A DNA stretch of 43,298 bases from assembly GCA_021773055.1 (NCBI GenBank), contig JAJFKV010000077.1:1-43298 (forward strand), in the 5' to 3' direction. This DNA is from Woeseiaceae bacterium (lineage in GTDB: Bacteria; Pseudomonadota; Gammaproteobacteria; Steroidobacterales; Woeseiaceae). Position numbers and translations under genes: made by a program. The notes beneath the pieces were generated by a model. The model searched no databases and was not told the origin of the DNA. It worked only from the letters and a program-made list of their open reading frames with translations. Shown here piece after piece: positions 18,495-26,576 of the stretch; the first letter of the stretch is position 1, and the number at the start of each line of letters is the position of its first letter.

Positions 18495-19022
18495 TTATCG
18501 GGCTATCGTGCTCGTGCGGCGTATTTTGTTTTGCAGCTGAATAAGGCCGTAGATCAGAGCCTCAGCCGTCGGCGGACATCCCGGGACATATACGTCAACG
18601 GGTACCACGCGGTCGCAACCCCGAACCACGGCGTAGGAATAATGGTAATAACCACCGCCATTCGCGCAAGATCCCATCGATACCACCCACCGTGGCTCCG
18701 GCATCTGGTCATAAACTTTGCGCAGCGCAGGGGCCATCTTGTTGGTCAACGTGCCTGCAACAATCATGCAGTCAGACTGGCGGGGACTCGGACGAAAAAT
18801 AATGCCAAATCGATCCAGATCATACCGGGCAGCGCCCGCCTGCATCATTTCCACCGCGCAACAAGCCAAACCGAAAGTCATTGGCCACAATGAACCAGTG
18901 CGAGCCCAGTTCATAACGGAATCAACGCTGGTTACAACAAAACCTTTCTTTTGAAGGCTGCCGCCCGCCTGTTGAGCGTCGCCATCGACTGTCGCCGATT
19001 CGGTATTGTTGCTCAGTCCCAC
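18495..19022 (-). CDS. nuoB: NADH-quinone oxidoreductase subunit B (cluster N2)
   Basis: NuoB holds the terminal 4Fe-4S cluster N2. It shows the tandem-Cys motif [10 protein letters not shown] (C54-C55 in this numbering), [16 protein letters not shown] and [14 protein letters not shown] choose a GTG start at 19022 (175 residues) because GGAG lies seven bases upstream. An ATG at 19043 would overlap nuoA by 31 bases with no ribosome site. The overlap with nuoA is then ten bases. Confidence 0.95.
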   Translation of the reverse strand: MGLSNNTESATVDGDAQQAGGSLQKKGFVVTSVDSVMNWARTGSLWPMTFGLACCAVEMMQAGAARYDLDRFGIIFRPSPRQSDCMIVAGTLTNKMAPALRKVYDQMPEPRWVVSMGSCANGGGYYHYSYAVVRGCDRVVPVDVYVPGCPPTAEALIYGLIQLQNKIRRTSTIAR

Positions 19023-19369
19023 TCGAGCGCTCCTTTTTTCCATTCATAGATAAAGCCGACAACCAGAATGGCCAGAAACAGGCCCATGGCGAGCAAGCCG
19101 AATTTGCCAACAGTATCCAATGAAACTGCCCACGGAAACAGGAATGCGATTTCCAAATCAAAAATTATGAACAGAATGGCGACCAGGTAATAGCGAACGT
19201 CGAATTTCATTCGCGAATCGTCGAAGGCCTCGAAACCGCACTCATATGGAGACAGTTTCTCGTCGTCCTTCTGGCCACTGCCGATCAGAAATCCCAGGCT
19301 AAGTAGCAATACGCCGATGCCGGCTGCGATGCCCAGGAAGATAAGGATTGGAAGATATTCTTGCAGCAT
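19013..19369 (-). CDS. nuoA: NADH-quinone oxidoreductase subunit A
   Basis: NuoA is a three-helix membrane subunit next to the quinone chamber and the first gene of the 14-gene operon. The 118-residue protein has [24 protein letters not shown] split over the conserved TMH1-2 loop with its quinone-accessible Cys, then [18 protein letters not shown] leader of about 50 nt with a small hairpin and an extended -10 promoter lies upstream. Confidence 0.97.
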   Translation of the reverse strand: MLQEYLPILIFLGIAAGIGVLLLSLGFLIGSGQKDDEKLSPYECGFEAFDDSRMKFDVRYYLVAILFIIFDLEIAFLFPWAVSLDTVGKFGLLAMGLFLAILVVGFIYEWKKGALEWD

Positions 19370-19403
19370 GATTCTTGGTTTTTGCCTTGCTGGCTTGGTG
19401 GCT

Positions 19404-19437
19404 TAATTTGCTCTCAAATTAGCGCGGCATTGTATCA
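19404..19437 (-). promoter_or_regulatory. nuoA extended -10 promoter and leader hairpin
   Basis: Minus-strand TGATACAAT (19437-19429) is an extended -10 box; no good -35 box is visible 16-18 bp upstream. Just after the expected start site, TAATTTG-AGAG-CAAATTA (19421-19404) forms a perfect 7-bp hairpin in the leader, about 35 bases before the nuoA start. Both calls rest on sequence match only. Confidence 0.45.
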
Positions 19438-19502
19438 GCCTATGCGGGACTGAATACACCCTTTTTGGCATACGTATTTTTGGGGAGAGACACATACGAA
19501 AT

Positions 19503-19540
19503 CGGCCCGTAGCACAAAGTGCGCTACAGGCCGGTTTTTT
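19503..19540 (+). terminator. terminator-like hairpin between tRNA-Leu and nuoA
   Basis: CGGCC-GTAGC stems pair with GCTAC-GGCCG across a short loop (19503-19534), followed on the plus strand by TTTTTT. On the minus strand, in which both flanking genes are read, only ATTT follows, so it would be a weak terminator there. It may still separate the tpiA-secG-tRNA transcript from nuo. Confidence 0.55.
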
Positions 19541-19545
19541 AAGAT

Positions 19546-19630
19546 TGGTGCTCTGAGCGAGACTCGAACTCGCACGGCTCGCGCCACTGCCCCCTCAAGA
19601 CAGCGTGTCTACCAATTCCACCACCAGAGC
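19546..19630 (-). tRNA. leuU: tRNA-Leu (GAG)
   Basis: This 85-nt class II tRNA reads on the minus strand with an encoded CCA. It has the typical leucine D-loop (GGTGGTGGAATTGGTAGACA), an anticodon loop TTGAGGG with anticodon GAG, and a long variable arm. It lies 23 bp beyond secG, the same position leuU takes in E. coli and many relatives, and is probably processed from the secG transcript. Confidence 0.97.
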
Positions 19631-19653
19631 ATTTTTTTATCCAAACGACAGGG

Positions 19654-20079
19654 TTATTGAGTGTCCTGGTCCTCGGATGCCGGTGCATCCGTAGCGTCCG
19701 CTTCTTCCAAAGCGGGCAAATCGGTAGCCTCATCAATTGCATCCGCTTCCGGATCAGTTGTCGGCAAGTCCGAACTCAAGTCTTCCACAGCCTCCTCAAC
19801 AGCCGGGGCATCGTCAACCAGGCTGCTCGGCGCCGCTGAATTCTGGCTACTCAAGTACGCCAGTGTCAGGCTGGTTACGAAGAAGAGTGTCGCGCAAACG
19901 GCCGTTGCTCGCGAAAAGAAACTACCGGAACCGCGCGCACCAAATACCGTGCCTGATGCGCCAGCACCAAACGCTGCTCCCGCGTCCGCACCTTTGCCGC
20001 GTTGCAGCAATACCAACACGATGATCAATAATGCGATCAACGTATGACCGATGAGAACTGATTTTTGTAATGTGTCCAT
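19654..20079 (-). CDS. secG: protein-export membrane protein SecG
   Basis: SecG is the small SecYEG translocon subunit. Two membrane helices (about 8-26 and 57-77) flank the conserved loop QRGKGADAGAAFGAGASGTV, with VFGARGSGSFFSR after it. At 141 residues it is longer than E. coli SecG (110) because of a roughly 60-residue tail very rich in Asp, Glu and Ala with no predicted fold. It follows tpiA by 18 bp. Confidence 0.96.
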   Translation of the reverse strand: MDTLQKSVLIGHTLIALLIIVLVLLQRGKGADAGAAFGAGASGTVFGARGSGSFFSRATAVCATLFFVTSLTLAYLSSQNSAAPSSLVDDAPAVEEAVEDLSSDLPTTDPEADAIDEATDLPALEEADATDAPASEDQDTQ

Positions 20080-20097
20080 TAATATCCCAACTATTGT

Positions 20098-20856
20098 CTA
20101 ACTCTGGGCTGCCGCTTCGGCAATCGCCAGAAAATCACTCGCTTTAAGCGATGCACCACCTATCAAGCCGCCATCTATATCCCGCATGCTCAACAACCCG
20201 GCAGCATTCTCACCCTTCATGCTGCCGCCGTACAGTATCTGCACCTTCTGAGCCAAATCTGCATTGCCCGTCGCCAGTCGCGCCCGAATGTGCTGATGCA
20301 CCTCCTGCGCCTGTTCCGGCGTCGCCGTCAACCCGGTACCAATTGCCCATACCGGCTCATATGCAATCACTGCTGCCGCAAAAACTGCAGCACCTGCTGT
20401 GTCCAGAACAGCATCAAGCTGTTCATCGATGACCTTGTTCGTTGTGCCCGCTTCACGTTCTTCCAGCGTTTCGCCAACACACAGTATCGGTGTTATTCCG
20501 GCGGCTTGCGCCGCCATGAATTTCGCCGCAACCTGCTCACTCGTTTCACCGTAAATTGCCCGGCGTTCCGAGTGCCCGACAATTACGTAATCGCAGCCGA
20601 CATCCCTCAACATCGACGGCGCGGTTTCCCCGGTAAAAGCCCCGAACTCATGCTCCGAGACGTTCTGCGCCCCAAGCGCTACAGCGCTACCCGAAACCTG
20701 GCTGGCAACGGAGGCCAGATAGGGAAACGGTGGACAAACCAGCAACCGGAAACCACTGCCCGCTGGCACGCCCGCTACGATCCCTGAAATCAAGGCTTCG
20801 CTGGCAGCAGTGCTGCCATTCATTTTCCAGTTGCCAGCAACAAGAAATTCGCGCAT
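20098..20856 (-). CDS. tpiA: triosephosphate isomerase
   Basis: TpiA interconverts dihydroxyacetone phosphate and glyceraldehyde 3-phosphate. The 252-residue protein has catalytic K11 (GNWKMNG), H95 (VIGHSERR) and E167 (AYEPVWAIGTG), and the phosphate-binding loop LYGGSMKGEN. It is the first gene before secG, has its own promoter at 20889-20917, and is separated from glmM by 86 bp. Confidence 0.98.
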   Translation of the reverse strand: MREFLVAGNWKMNGSTAASEALISGIVAGVPAGSGFRLLVCPPFPYLASVASQVSGSAVALGAQNVSEHEFGAFTGETAPSMLRDVGCDYVIVGHSERRAIYGETSEQVAAKFMAAQAAGITPILCVGETLEEREAGTTNKVIDEQLDAVLDTAGAAVFAAAVIAYEPVWAIGTGLTATPEQAQEVHQHIRARLATGNADLAQKVQILYGGSMKGENAAGLLSMRDIDGGLIGGASLKASDFLAIAEAAAQS

Positions 20857-20888
20857 AGCTTAGTTTCCCAGAGGTCGAAAGGCGCGCA

Positions 20889-20917
20889 AGGATACCGGGG
20901 CTTTCACGGCAAATCAA
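20889..20917 (-). promoter_or_regulatory. tpiA promoter
   Basis: Minus-strand TTGATT (20917-20912) and TATCCT (20894-20889) are exactly 17 bp apart, about 30 bp upstream of the tpiA ATG. It would drive tpiA-secG-tRNA-Leu. Confidence 0.6.
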
Positions 20918-20942
20918 CGCGCAAAATCATAAGGCGCACCCG

Positions 20943-22277
20943 TTACGCCGCCGATTCAGCTACAACTGTGGCCAGGCGGTCCGCAATACTCACGACCTGA
21001 TCGTGATTTTCGCCCTCAACCATGACCCGAATCACCGGTTCTGTGCCTGAAGCCCGCAGCACTACTCGTCCCGTCTCGGCCAGTTCATCCTCGGCCGCCG
21101 CTACAGCTGCCTGTATTGCACTGCTGGAATCCGGGTCCAGCCGTGTCTTGGTCCGGACGTTTACCATTGTTTGCGGGTATTTCGACATGCCAGCGGCAAG
21201 TTCGGAGAGCTTCTTGCCCGTCTCTTTCATGATCGCCAGCACTTGCAGTGCGCAGATCAGGCCGTCGCCAGTAGTCGCCTTGTCCAGAACGATCATGTGG
21301 CCCGAAGTCTCACCACCGATAATACCGCCCGACTCTTTCAACTCTTTGAGAACGTAGCGATCGCCTACCTTGGCGCGTTTGAATTCAATATTCTCAGCCT
21401 TCAGCGCATTTTCCAGCCCGAGATTACTCATGACCGTGCCGACAACCGGCCCCTTGAGATCACCTTTCCTGTTCCGCGCAGACGCTAATATGAAGAGTAG
21501 CTGGTCGCCGTCTATGAGCTTGCCGTTCTCATCCGCCATTACGACTCGATCGCCGTCGCCGTCCAGAGCCACACCAACGTCGGCGTTGAGCGCGGGTACT
21601 GTGAGCTGCAAGAGATCGGGCTCTGTCGAGCCGCAGCCATCATTAATGTTCTTGCCATTTGGCGAACAGCCGATCGGAATCACGTCAGCGCCCAGATTGC
21701 CCAGCGTTCTTGGACCGACCTTGTAACCCGCCCCATTCGCGCCATCGAATACGATCTTGATGCCAGCAAGGTCCATTCCGTCCGGGAAACTGGCAGCACA
21801 GAAGTCCTGATACCGAATTCGTGCCGTATCAATACGTTTCGCTTTGCCGAGCGACCCGGATTCCAGAGTAATGGCAGGATTTTCGAGAAAACCTTCGATT
21901 TTCCGCTCGATTTCGTCTGTGAGTTTCGAACCGCTTCGATCGAAAAACTTAATTCCGTTGTCGTAGTACGGATTGTGCGATGCACTGATAACGACACCGA
22001 GGTCCGCATCAAACTCCTGCGTCAGCCGGGCGATTCCGGGCGTCGGCAAAGGCCCAATCAGCAATACGTCAGCACCGGCAGCAACAAATCCCGCCTCAAG
22101 CGCTGACTCGAACATGTAACCGGACAGACGCGTGTCTTTGCCAATAACCACCGAGCCGCCGGCGGGGACCAGCACCTGCGCCGCAGCACTCGCCAGGCGC
22201 ATGGCGAAATCCGCTGTCATCGGGCCGCTTCCGACCGTACCCCGCACTCCGTCTGTTCCAAAAAATTGTTTACTCAT
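20943..22277 (-). CDS. glmM: phosphoglucosamine mutase
   Basis: GlmM converts glucosamine 6-phosphate to glucosamine 1-phosphate for peptidoglycan and LPS precursors. The 444-residue protein shows the phosphoserine loop VVISASHNPYYDNGIKFF (active Ser S100), the metal motif DGDGDR, and the sugar loop GGETSGHM. It starts two bases after folP ends, the usual ftsH-folP-glmM order. Confidence 0.98.
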   Translation of the reverse strand: MSKQFFGTDGVRGTVGSGPMTADFAMRLASAAAQVLVPAGGSVVIGKDTRLSGYMFESALEAGFVAAGADVLLIGPLPTPGIARLTQEFDADLGVVISASHNPYYDNGIKFFDRSGSKLTDEIERKIEGFLENPAITLESGSLGKAKRIDTARIRYQDFCAASFPDGMDLAGIKIVFDGANGAGYKVGPRTLGNLGADVIPIGCSPNGKNINDGCGSTEPDLLQLTVPALNADVGVALDGDGDRVVMADENGKLIDGDQLLFILASARNRKGDLKGPVVGTVMSNLGLENALKAENIEFKRAKVGDRYVLKELKESGGIIGGETSGHMIVLDKATTGDGLICALQVLAIMKETGKKLSELAAGMSKYPQTMVNVRTKTRLDPDSSSAIQAAVAAAEDELAETGRVVLRASGTEPVIRVMVEGENHDQVVSIADRLATVVAESAA

Positions 22278-22279
22278 TT

Positions 22280-23167
22280 CTAGTGATCCAACTCGTGAAT
22301 ATTGATGCGATCCAGTACCGCGCTGACAACCTTGAGCGCATCCACTGTCTCCCTCACATCGTGCACGCGCACTATTTGTGCCCCATGCATGACAGCTACC
22401 ACCGCAGCCGCGATGCTTCCCGACAAGCGATCTGGTACTGCCCGGCCCGTTATCTCTCCCAATGTCGACTTGCGCGAAACGCCAATCAGCACCGGATAGC
22501 CAAGCGCGCGTAATTGTCGCAGATTTGCGAGCATCTCGACATTGTGTGCATGTGTTTTGCCAAATCCGAAACCAGGATCGACGATGATACTGTCTGCGGC
22601 TACACCAGCCTCAATACATTGCTCTGCCCTGTTCCGCAGAAAGCTGGCGACATCCGATGTTACCGCCTCGTAATGCGGACTCTCCTGCATCGTTCGGGGT
22701 CGTCCCTGCATATGCATCAGGCAAACCGGTACGGCCAGATCAACCGCGGCCTCGAGGGACCCCGGTTCCTGCAATGCCAGAACGTCATTGATCATCGTCG
22801 CCCCGGCAGAAATCGCGGCGCGCATGACTTGAGGTTTACTGGTATCTACCGAGATCGGCAGAGCAGTTGCGTCACGCAATGCTTCAATGACCGGGATGAC
22901 TCTGTCCAGCTCTTGCGACTCGCTGACATCTTCCGCACCGGGACGAGTCGACTCTCCCCCAATATCGATAATGGACGCACCGTCTTCAAGCATGCGCTCG
23001 GCCTGGCGACGCGCGTCATCAACAGCGACAAAATGCCCGCCATCTGAAAAAGAATCGGGCGTGACATTGAGGATGCCCATCACCGATGGGCTCGGAAGAT
23101 TCAAGGGTCCGACGTGCAGCACGGGACTAGTGTTCTTGTGCAGGGCCACCAATTGTTCCGGCCGCAT
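22280..23167 (-). CDS. folP: dihydropteroate synthase
   Basis: FolP joins p-aminobenzoate to the pterin to make dihydropteroate and is the sulfonamide target. Motifs are [32 protein letters not shown] and [13 protein letters not shown], and the ending has [16 protein letters not shown] place the start at the ATG at 23167 (295 residues), overlapping the ftsH end by 41 bases. The frame is open to 23251, but the extra 28 residues are unlike the family. A downstream GTG is also possible, so the start is uncertain. Confidence 0.93.
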   Translation of the reverse strand: MRPEQLVALHKNTSPVLHVGPLNLPSPSVMGILNVTPDSFSDGGHFVAVDDARRQAERMLEDGASIIDIGGESTRPGAEDVSESQELDRVIPVIEALRDATALPISVDTSKPQVMRAAISAGATMINDVLALQEPGSLEAAVDLAVPVCLMHMQGRPRTMQESPHYEAVTSDVASFLRNRAEQCIEAGVAADSIIVDPGFGFGKTHAHNVEMLANLRQLRALGYPVLIGVSRKSTLGEITGRAVPDRLSGSIAAAVVAVMHGAQIVRVHDVRETVDALKVVSAVLDRINIHELDH

Positions 23168-25055
23168 CGTCCGATTCTGCGGTGGCAGATCCGTCATCCG
23201 GTCGCTTCGGGTCTGGCGTGTCCTCCCAGTCTTCGGGTGGCTTCGGCTCACGGCCTTCCATGATGTCCTTCACTTGCGTGATGTCGATGGTCTCGTACTT
23301 CATCAGAGATTTGGCCATCAGGTGCAAGGTATCGACACGCTCATTGAGAATACGGTCAGCGCGCTGATAGTTGCTATCAATAATCTTGCGCACTTCTTCA
23401 TCGATGGTATGGGCCGTGTCGTCGGATACCTGTTTGTGCTGTGTCACCGAACGACCCAGGAACACCTCGCCGTCTTCCTCGCTATAGGTCAGCGGGCCAA
23501 GCCGATCTGACAAGCCCCACTTGGTAACCATATTTCGCGCAATCTCCGTAGCACGTTCAATATCATTCGAAGCACCGGTCGTGACGCCGTCCGGTCCGTT
23601 GATCATTGCCTCTGCGATTCGCCCGCCGAACAAGGTCGAAATATGGCTTTCGAGGCGCTGCTTCGAGGTGCTGTAGCGGTCTTCTTCCGGCAGATACATC
23701 GTCACACCGAGGGCTCGGCCTCGCGGAATAATCGTCACTTTGTAAACCGGGTCATGCTCTGGCATCAAGTAGCCAACAATCGCATGGCCGGCCTCGTGAT
23801 ACGCCGTGTTGAGCTTTTCCTCTTCGCTCATGACCATCGAACGTCGTTCGGTGCCCATCATGATTTTGTCTTTCGCCATTTCGAACTGCTGCATAGCGAC
23901 AACGCGCTTGTTCTCCCGAGCAGCGAACAGGGCGGCCTCATTCACAAGGTTGGCAAGATCGGCACCTGAGAACCCAGGTGTTCCGCGGGCGATAATACCT
24001 GGTTGCACATCGTCGTCGAGCGGCACTTTGCGCATATGGACTTTGAGAATCTGCTCACGGCCACGAATATCGGGTAGCGGCACAACGACCTGACGGTCAA
24101 ATCGGCCGGGACGCAGCAGCGCCGGATCGAGAACATCTGGTCGGTTGGTCGCGGCGATAACAATGACGCCTTCAGTACCTTCAAAGCCGTCCATTTCGAC
24201 CAGCATCTGGTTCAGTGTTTGCTCGCGCTCGTCATGACCACCACCAAGGCCCGCGCCTCGATGTCGACCGACCGCATCGAGCTCATCGATAAAGATGATG
24301 CAGGGTGATTGCTTCTTGGCCTGATCGAACATGTCGCGCACGCGTGATGCACCAACGCCAACAAACATCTCAACAAAATCAGACCCGGAAATTGTGAAGA
24401 ACGGCACCTCGGCTTCGCCGGCTATCGCTTTCGCGAGCAGAGTCTTACCGGTACCTGGCGGGCCCACCATCAGGACTCCCTTTGGGATCTGTCCACCCAG
24501 CCGCTGAAATTTACTCGGGTCTTTCAGGAATTCGACGATCTCAGCGACTTCTTCTTTGGCCTCTTCGATACCGGCCACATCATCAAAGGTGATGCCGACC
24601 TGATCTTCGCCCAGTAACCTGGCTTTGCTTTTGCCAAATGACATGGCACCACGACCACCGCCGCCGCCCTGCATCTGGCGCATGAAATAAATCCACACAC
24701 CGATCAACAACAGGATTGGAAATGAGCTAATCAGCAGCTGACCAATCAGGCTTTGTGATTGAGGCTCAGCCGCGGTGAATCGCACATTATTTTCGTCCAG
24801 CAATCCGATAAGCGTGTTGTTATCGGTTTCCGGACTGATGGTGTAGTACTTCAGCGGTTCAGCGCGACCGAAGCGAATCTGCTCGCCATCAATGACAGCA
24901 ATAGCGACCTGTCCCGACCGGACCTGCATGAGGAATTCTGAATAGTCTTGCTTCGTCGTTTGGACGCCGTTGACGCCCGAGAGGCCCTGAACTACCGACA
25001 AAAGTACGACGATAATGACTATAAAGACTAGAATATTTTTGGTTAGATCATTCAC
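23127..25055 (-). CDS. ftsH: ATP-dependent zinc metalloprotease FtsH
   Basis: FtsH is the membrane AAA+ protease that degrades sigma32, LpxC and misassembled membrane proteins. The 642-residue protein has two membrane helices (about 5-25 and 103-125), Walker A GPPGTGKT (198-205), Walker [13 protein letters not shown], the second region of homology, and the zinc site HEAGH. A Gly-rich linker (GGGGGRGA) follows the second helix. It is 12 bp after rlmE, as in E. coli where the pair is heat-inducible, though I see no sigma32 promoter here. Confidence 0.98.
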   Translation of the reverse strand: MNDLTKNILVFIVIIVVLLSVVQGLSGVNGVQTTKQDYSEFLMQVRSGQVAIAVIDGEQIRFGRAEPLKYYTISPETDNNTLIGLLDENNVRFTAAEPQSQSLIGQLLISSFPILLLIGVWIYFMRQMQGGGGGRGAMSFGKSKARLLGEDQVGITFDDVAGIEEAKEEVAEIVEFLKDPSKFQRLGGQIPKGVLMVGPPGTGKTLLAKAIAGEAEVPFFTISGSDFVEMFVGVGASRVRDMFDQAKKQSPCIIFIDELDAVGRHRGAGLGGGHDEREQTLNQMLVEMDGFEGTEGVIVIAATNRPDVLDPALLRPGRFDRQVVVPLPDIRGREQILKVHMRKVPLDDDVQPGIIARGTPGFSGADLANLVNEAALFAARENKRVVAMQQFEMAKDKIMMGTERRSMVMSEEEKLNTAYHEAGHAIVGYLMPEHDPVYKVTIIPRGRALGVTMYLPEEDRYSTSKQRLESHISTLFGGRIAEAMINGPDGVTTGASNDIERATEIARNMVTKWGLSDRLGPLTYSEEDGEVFLGRSVTQHKQVSDDTAHTIDEEVRKIIDSNYQRADRILNERVDTLHLMAKSLMKYETIDITQVKDIMEGREPKPPEDWEDTPDPKRPDDGSATAESDDAAGTIGGPAQEH

Positions 25056-25067
25056 GTTTCGACACTA

Positions 25068-25691
25068 CTACAATTGATAATTTCTCGCTACCAAGTACAC
25101 CTCACGGCTACCGGCACGAGACGCCTTAGGTTTCATTACCTTTACACGCTTGAAAGAGTTCCGTGTATCGATAACGAATTCGTCTATTCCTGCACCCTGA
25201 AAAACCTTGCAAACAAAGCTACCGCCCGGCTTCAGGACCCGGCGTGCCAAATCAAGCGCCAACTCGACCAAATACATCGAACGCGGCTGATCAACCACCC
25301 GAGTGCCCGTAATATTGGGTGCTATATCGCTCATTACAAGGTCTACACCTTCATCACCGACAGCTTGAAGCATTTCCTCAAAAACGGCATCATCCTGAAA
25401 GTCGCCCTGGATGAACTCAACATCCGGTAGCGAATCCATCGGCAGAATATCAACCGCAACGATTCGAGCCCTGCCTTTGAGCTTTTTCGTCACATATTGG
25501 CTCCAGCTTCCCGGTGCTGACCCGACATCAACGCAAACCATGTCCGGTCTTAGAAACCTTTCCTTTTGATCGATCTGCTCCAGCTTATAAACCGCCCGTG
25601 AACGCCAACCGTCCCGACGTGCCATCTGCACATACGGATCACGCTCCTGGCGGTCACGCCAGCTGCCTCCTGATCGTCGTGGTTTACTCAC
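25068..25691 (-). CDS. rlmE: 23S rRNA (uridine 2552-2'-O)-methyltransferase
   Basis: RlmE (RrmJ/FtsJ) methylates U2552 in the ribosomal A loop. The 207-residue protein shows the SAM motif VDVGSAPGSWSQYV, the second motif VMSDIAPNITG, and the K-D-K-E catalytic tetrad region with CKVFQGAG. It begins at a GTG with AGAGGA upstream. It is divergent from yhbY, as in E. coli, and leads into ftsH. Confidence 0.97.
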   Translation of the reverse strand: MSKPRRSGGSWRDRQERDPYVQMARRDGWRSRAVYKLEQIDQKERFLRPDMVCVDVGSAPGSWSQYVTKKLKGRARIVAVDILPMDSLPDVEFIQGDFQDDAVFEEMLQAVGDEGVDLVMSDIAPNITGTRVVDQPRSMYLVELALDLARRVLKPGGSFVCKVFQGAGIDEFVIDTRNSFKRVKVMKPKASRAGSREVYLVARNYQL

Positions 25692-25748
25692 CTGTTAATT
25701 TCCTCTTGGTACAGATTCATAACTTGCACACTGCTACACTTCGCGCCC

Positions 25749-26057
25749 ATGACACTCAGTGAATCCCAAAAAAAGTACCTGCGTGGTCGCGGACACGACC
25801 TCAAGCCGCTAATCATGGTCGGCGATGCCGGCCTCTCAGAGTCATTGCTGGCCGAGTATGAATCAACGTTGGCGCACCACGAACTCATCAAAGTCAAACT
25901 GCGCAGTGGTGATCGTGAGTCTCGTGACGCAATGATCAAGAAGCTGTGCGATGACCATGATGCGACTTTGATCCAACGCATCGGCAATGTCGCATTACTG
26001 TACCGGGCAAACCCTGACAAGAAACCTGAGAAACGGCTAAGAATCCCTTCGCATTAG
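25749..26057 (+). CDS. yhbY: CRM-domain RNA-binding protein YhbY
   Basis: YhbY is a small CRM/CRS1-YhbY-domain protein that binds pre-50S ribosomal particles. The 102-residue protein has LRGRGHDLKPLIMVGDAG-like text with the GxxG-type loop, and RIGNVALLYR. No Shine-Dalgarno sequence is visible; a -10-like TACACT (25735-25740) lies only eight bases before the ATG, so it may have a very short leader. It is convergent with greA, 8 bp apart. Confidence 0.96.
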   Translation: MTLSESQKKYLRGRGHDLKPLIMVGDAGLSESLLAEYESTLAHHELIKVKLRSGDRESRDAMIKKLCDDHDATLIQRIGNVALLYRANPDKKPEKRLRIPSH

Positions 26058-26065
26058 TCGTAGCG

Positions 26066-26542
26066 CTAGTCGTAACTTACGGCGATGACCTCGTAGGACT
26101 TCTCCCCATCAGGCGCATTGAACTCAACAGCATCTCCCTCACTCTTGCTGATCAGGGCACGTGCGATCGGTGATGTATAAGAGATCAGACCCGTTTTGAT
26201 ATTGGCCTCATCCTGACCAACAATCTTATAGGTGATCTCCTGCTCGGTGTCGTCATCAAGCAAAATCACGGTTGAGCCAAAAATTACTTTGCCACCAGCG
26301 TCAATTTCGGTCACATCAATGACCTGAACATGGGACAGCTTGCCCTCAAGTTCCTTGATTCGACCTTCAATAAACCCTTGCTGCTCTTTGGCAGCGTGAT
26401 ACTCCGCATTCTCTTTTAGATCGCCATGCGCACGCGCTTCAGCGATCGCGCGGATGACTGCCGGTCTATCGTTGCTCTTTAGTTTCTTCAGCTCCTGCTG
26501 TAGCAACTCGTGGCCACGTATGGTCATCGGCTCCTTGTTCAT
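26066..26542 (-). CDS. greA: transcription elongation factor GreA
   Basis: GreA rescues backtracked RNA polymerase by stimulating transcript cleavage. The 158-residue protein has an N-terminal coiled coil with the acidic tip region [19 protein letters not shown] and a C-terminal FKBP-like domain ([18 protein letters not shown]). I use the ATG at 26542, which overlaps a mini-ORF stop (ATGA). An ATG five codons later (26527) has AAGGAG only three bases away, too close to be good. It is the last gene of the carAB operon, preceded by an unusual tandem repeat. Confidence 0.97.
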   Translation of the reverse strand: MNKEPMTIRGHELLQQELKKLKSNDRPAVIRAIAEARAHGDLKENAEYHAAKEQQGFIEGRIKELEGKLSHVQVIDVTEIDAGGKVIFGSTVILLDDDTEQEITYKIVGQDEANIKTGLISYTSPIARALISKSEGDAVEFNAPDGEKSYEVIAVSYD

Positions 26543-26576
26543 CTACCCACCTTGTTCATGTACCCACCCAGTTCAT
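26539..26576 (-). other. two overlapping six-codon mini-ORFs linking carB to greA
   Basis: The carB stop TGA (26575-26573) overlaps an ATG at 26576 that reads MNWVGT and stops at 26558-26556. That stop overlaps the next ATG at 26559, which reads MNKVGR and stops at 26541-26539, overlapping the greA ATG at 26542. All three junctions are ATGA. The reading frames are plain in the sequence; whether they are translated is unknown. Confidence 0.4.
26543..26576 (-). repeat. 17-bp tandem repeat at the carB-greA junction
   Basis: Two full 17-bp units, ATGAACTGGGTGGGTAC (26576-26560) and ATGAACAAGGTGGGTAG (26559-26543), are followed by a third partial unit, ATGAACAAGG, that is the start of greA (from 26542). 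The units differ at three positions. Each brings an ATG and a G-rich Shine-Dalgarno-like core. Because 17 is not a multiple of three, successive ATGs fall in different frames. Confidence 0.9.

Noticed and set aside
19023..19043. ATG start for nuoB 31 bases inside nuoA
   Set aside because: No ribosome site; the GTG at 19022 has GGAG at proper spacing.
25692..25748. sigma32 promoter before rlmE-ftsH
   Set aside because: No CTTGAAA/CCCCAT-like pair could be found in the gap, although the operon is heat-inducible in E. coli.
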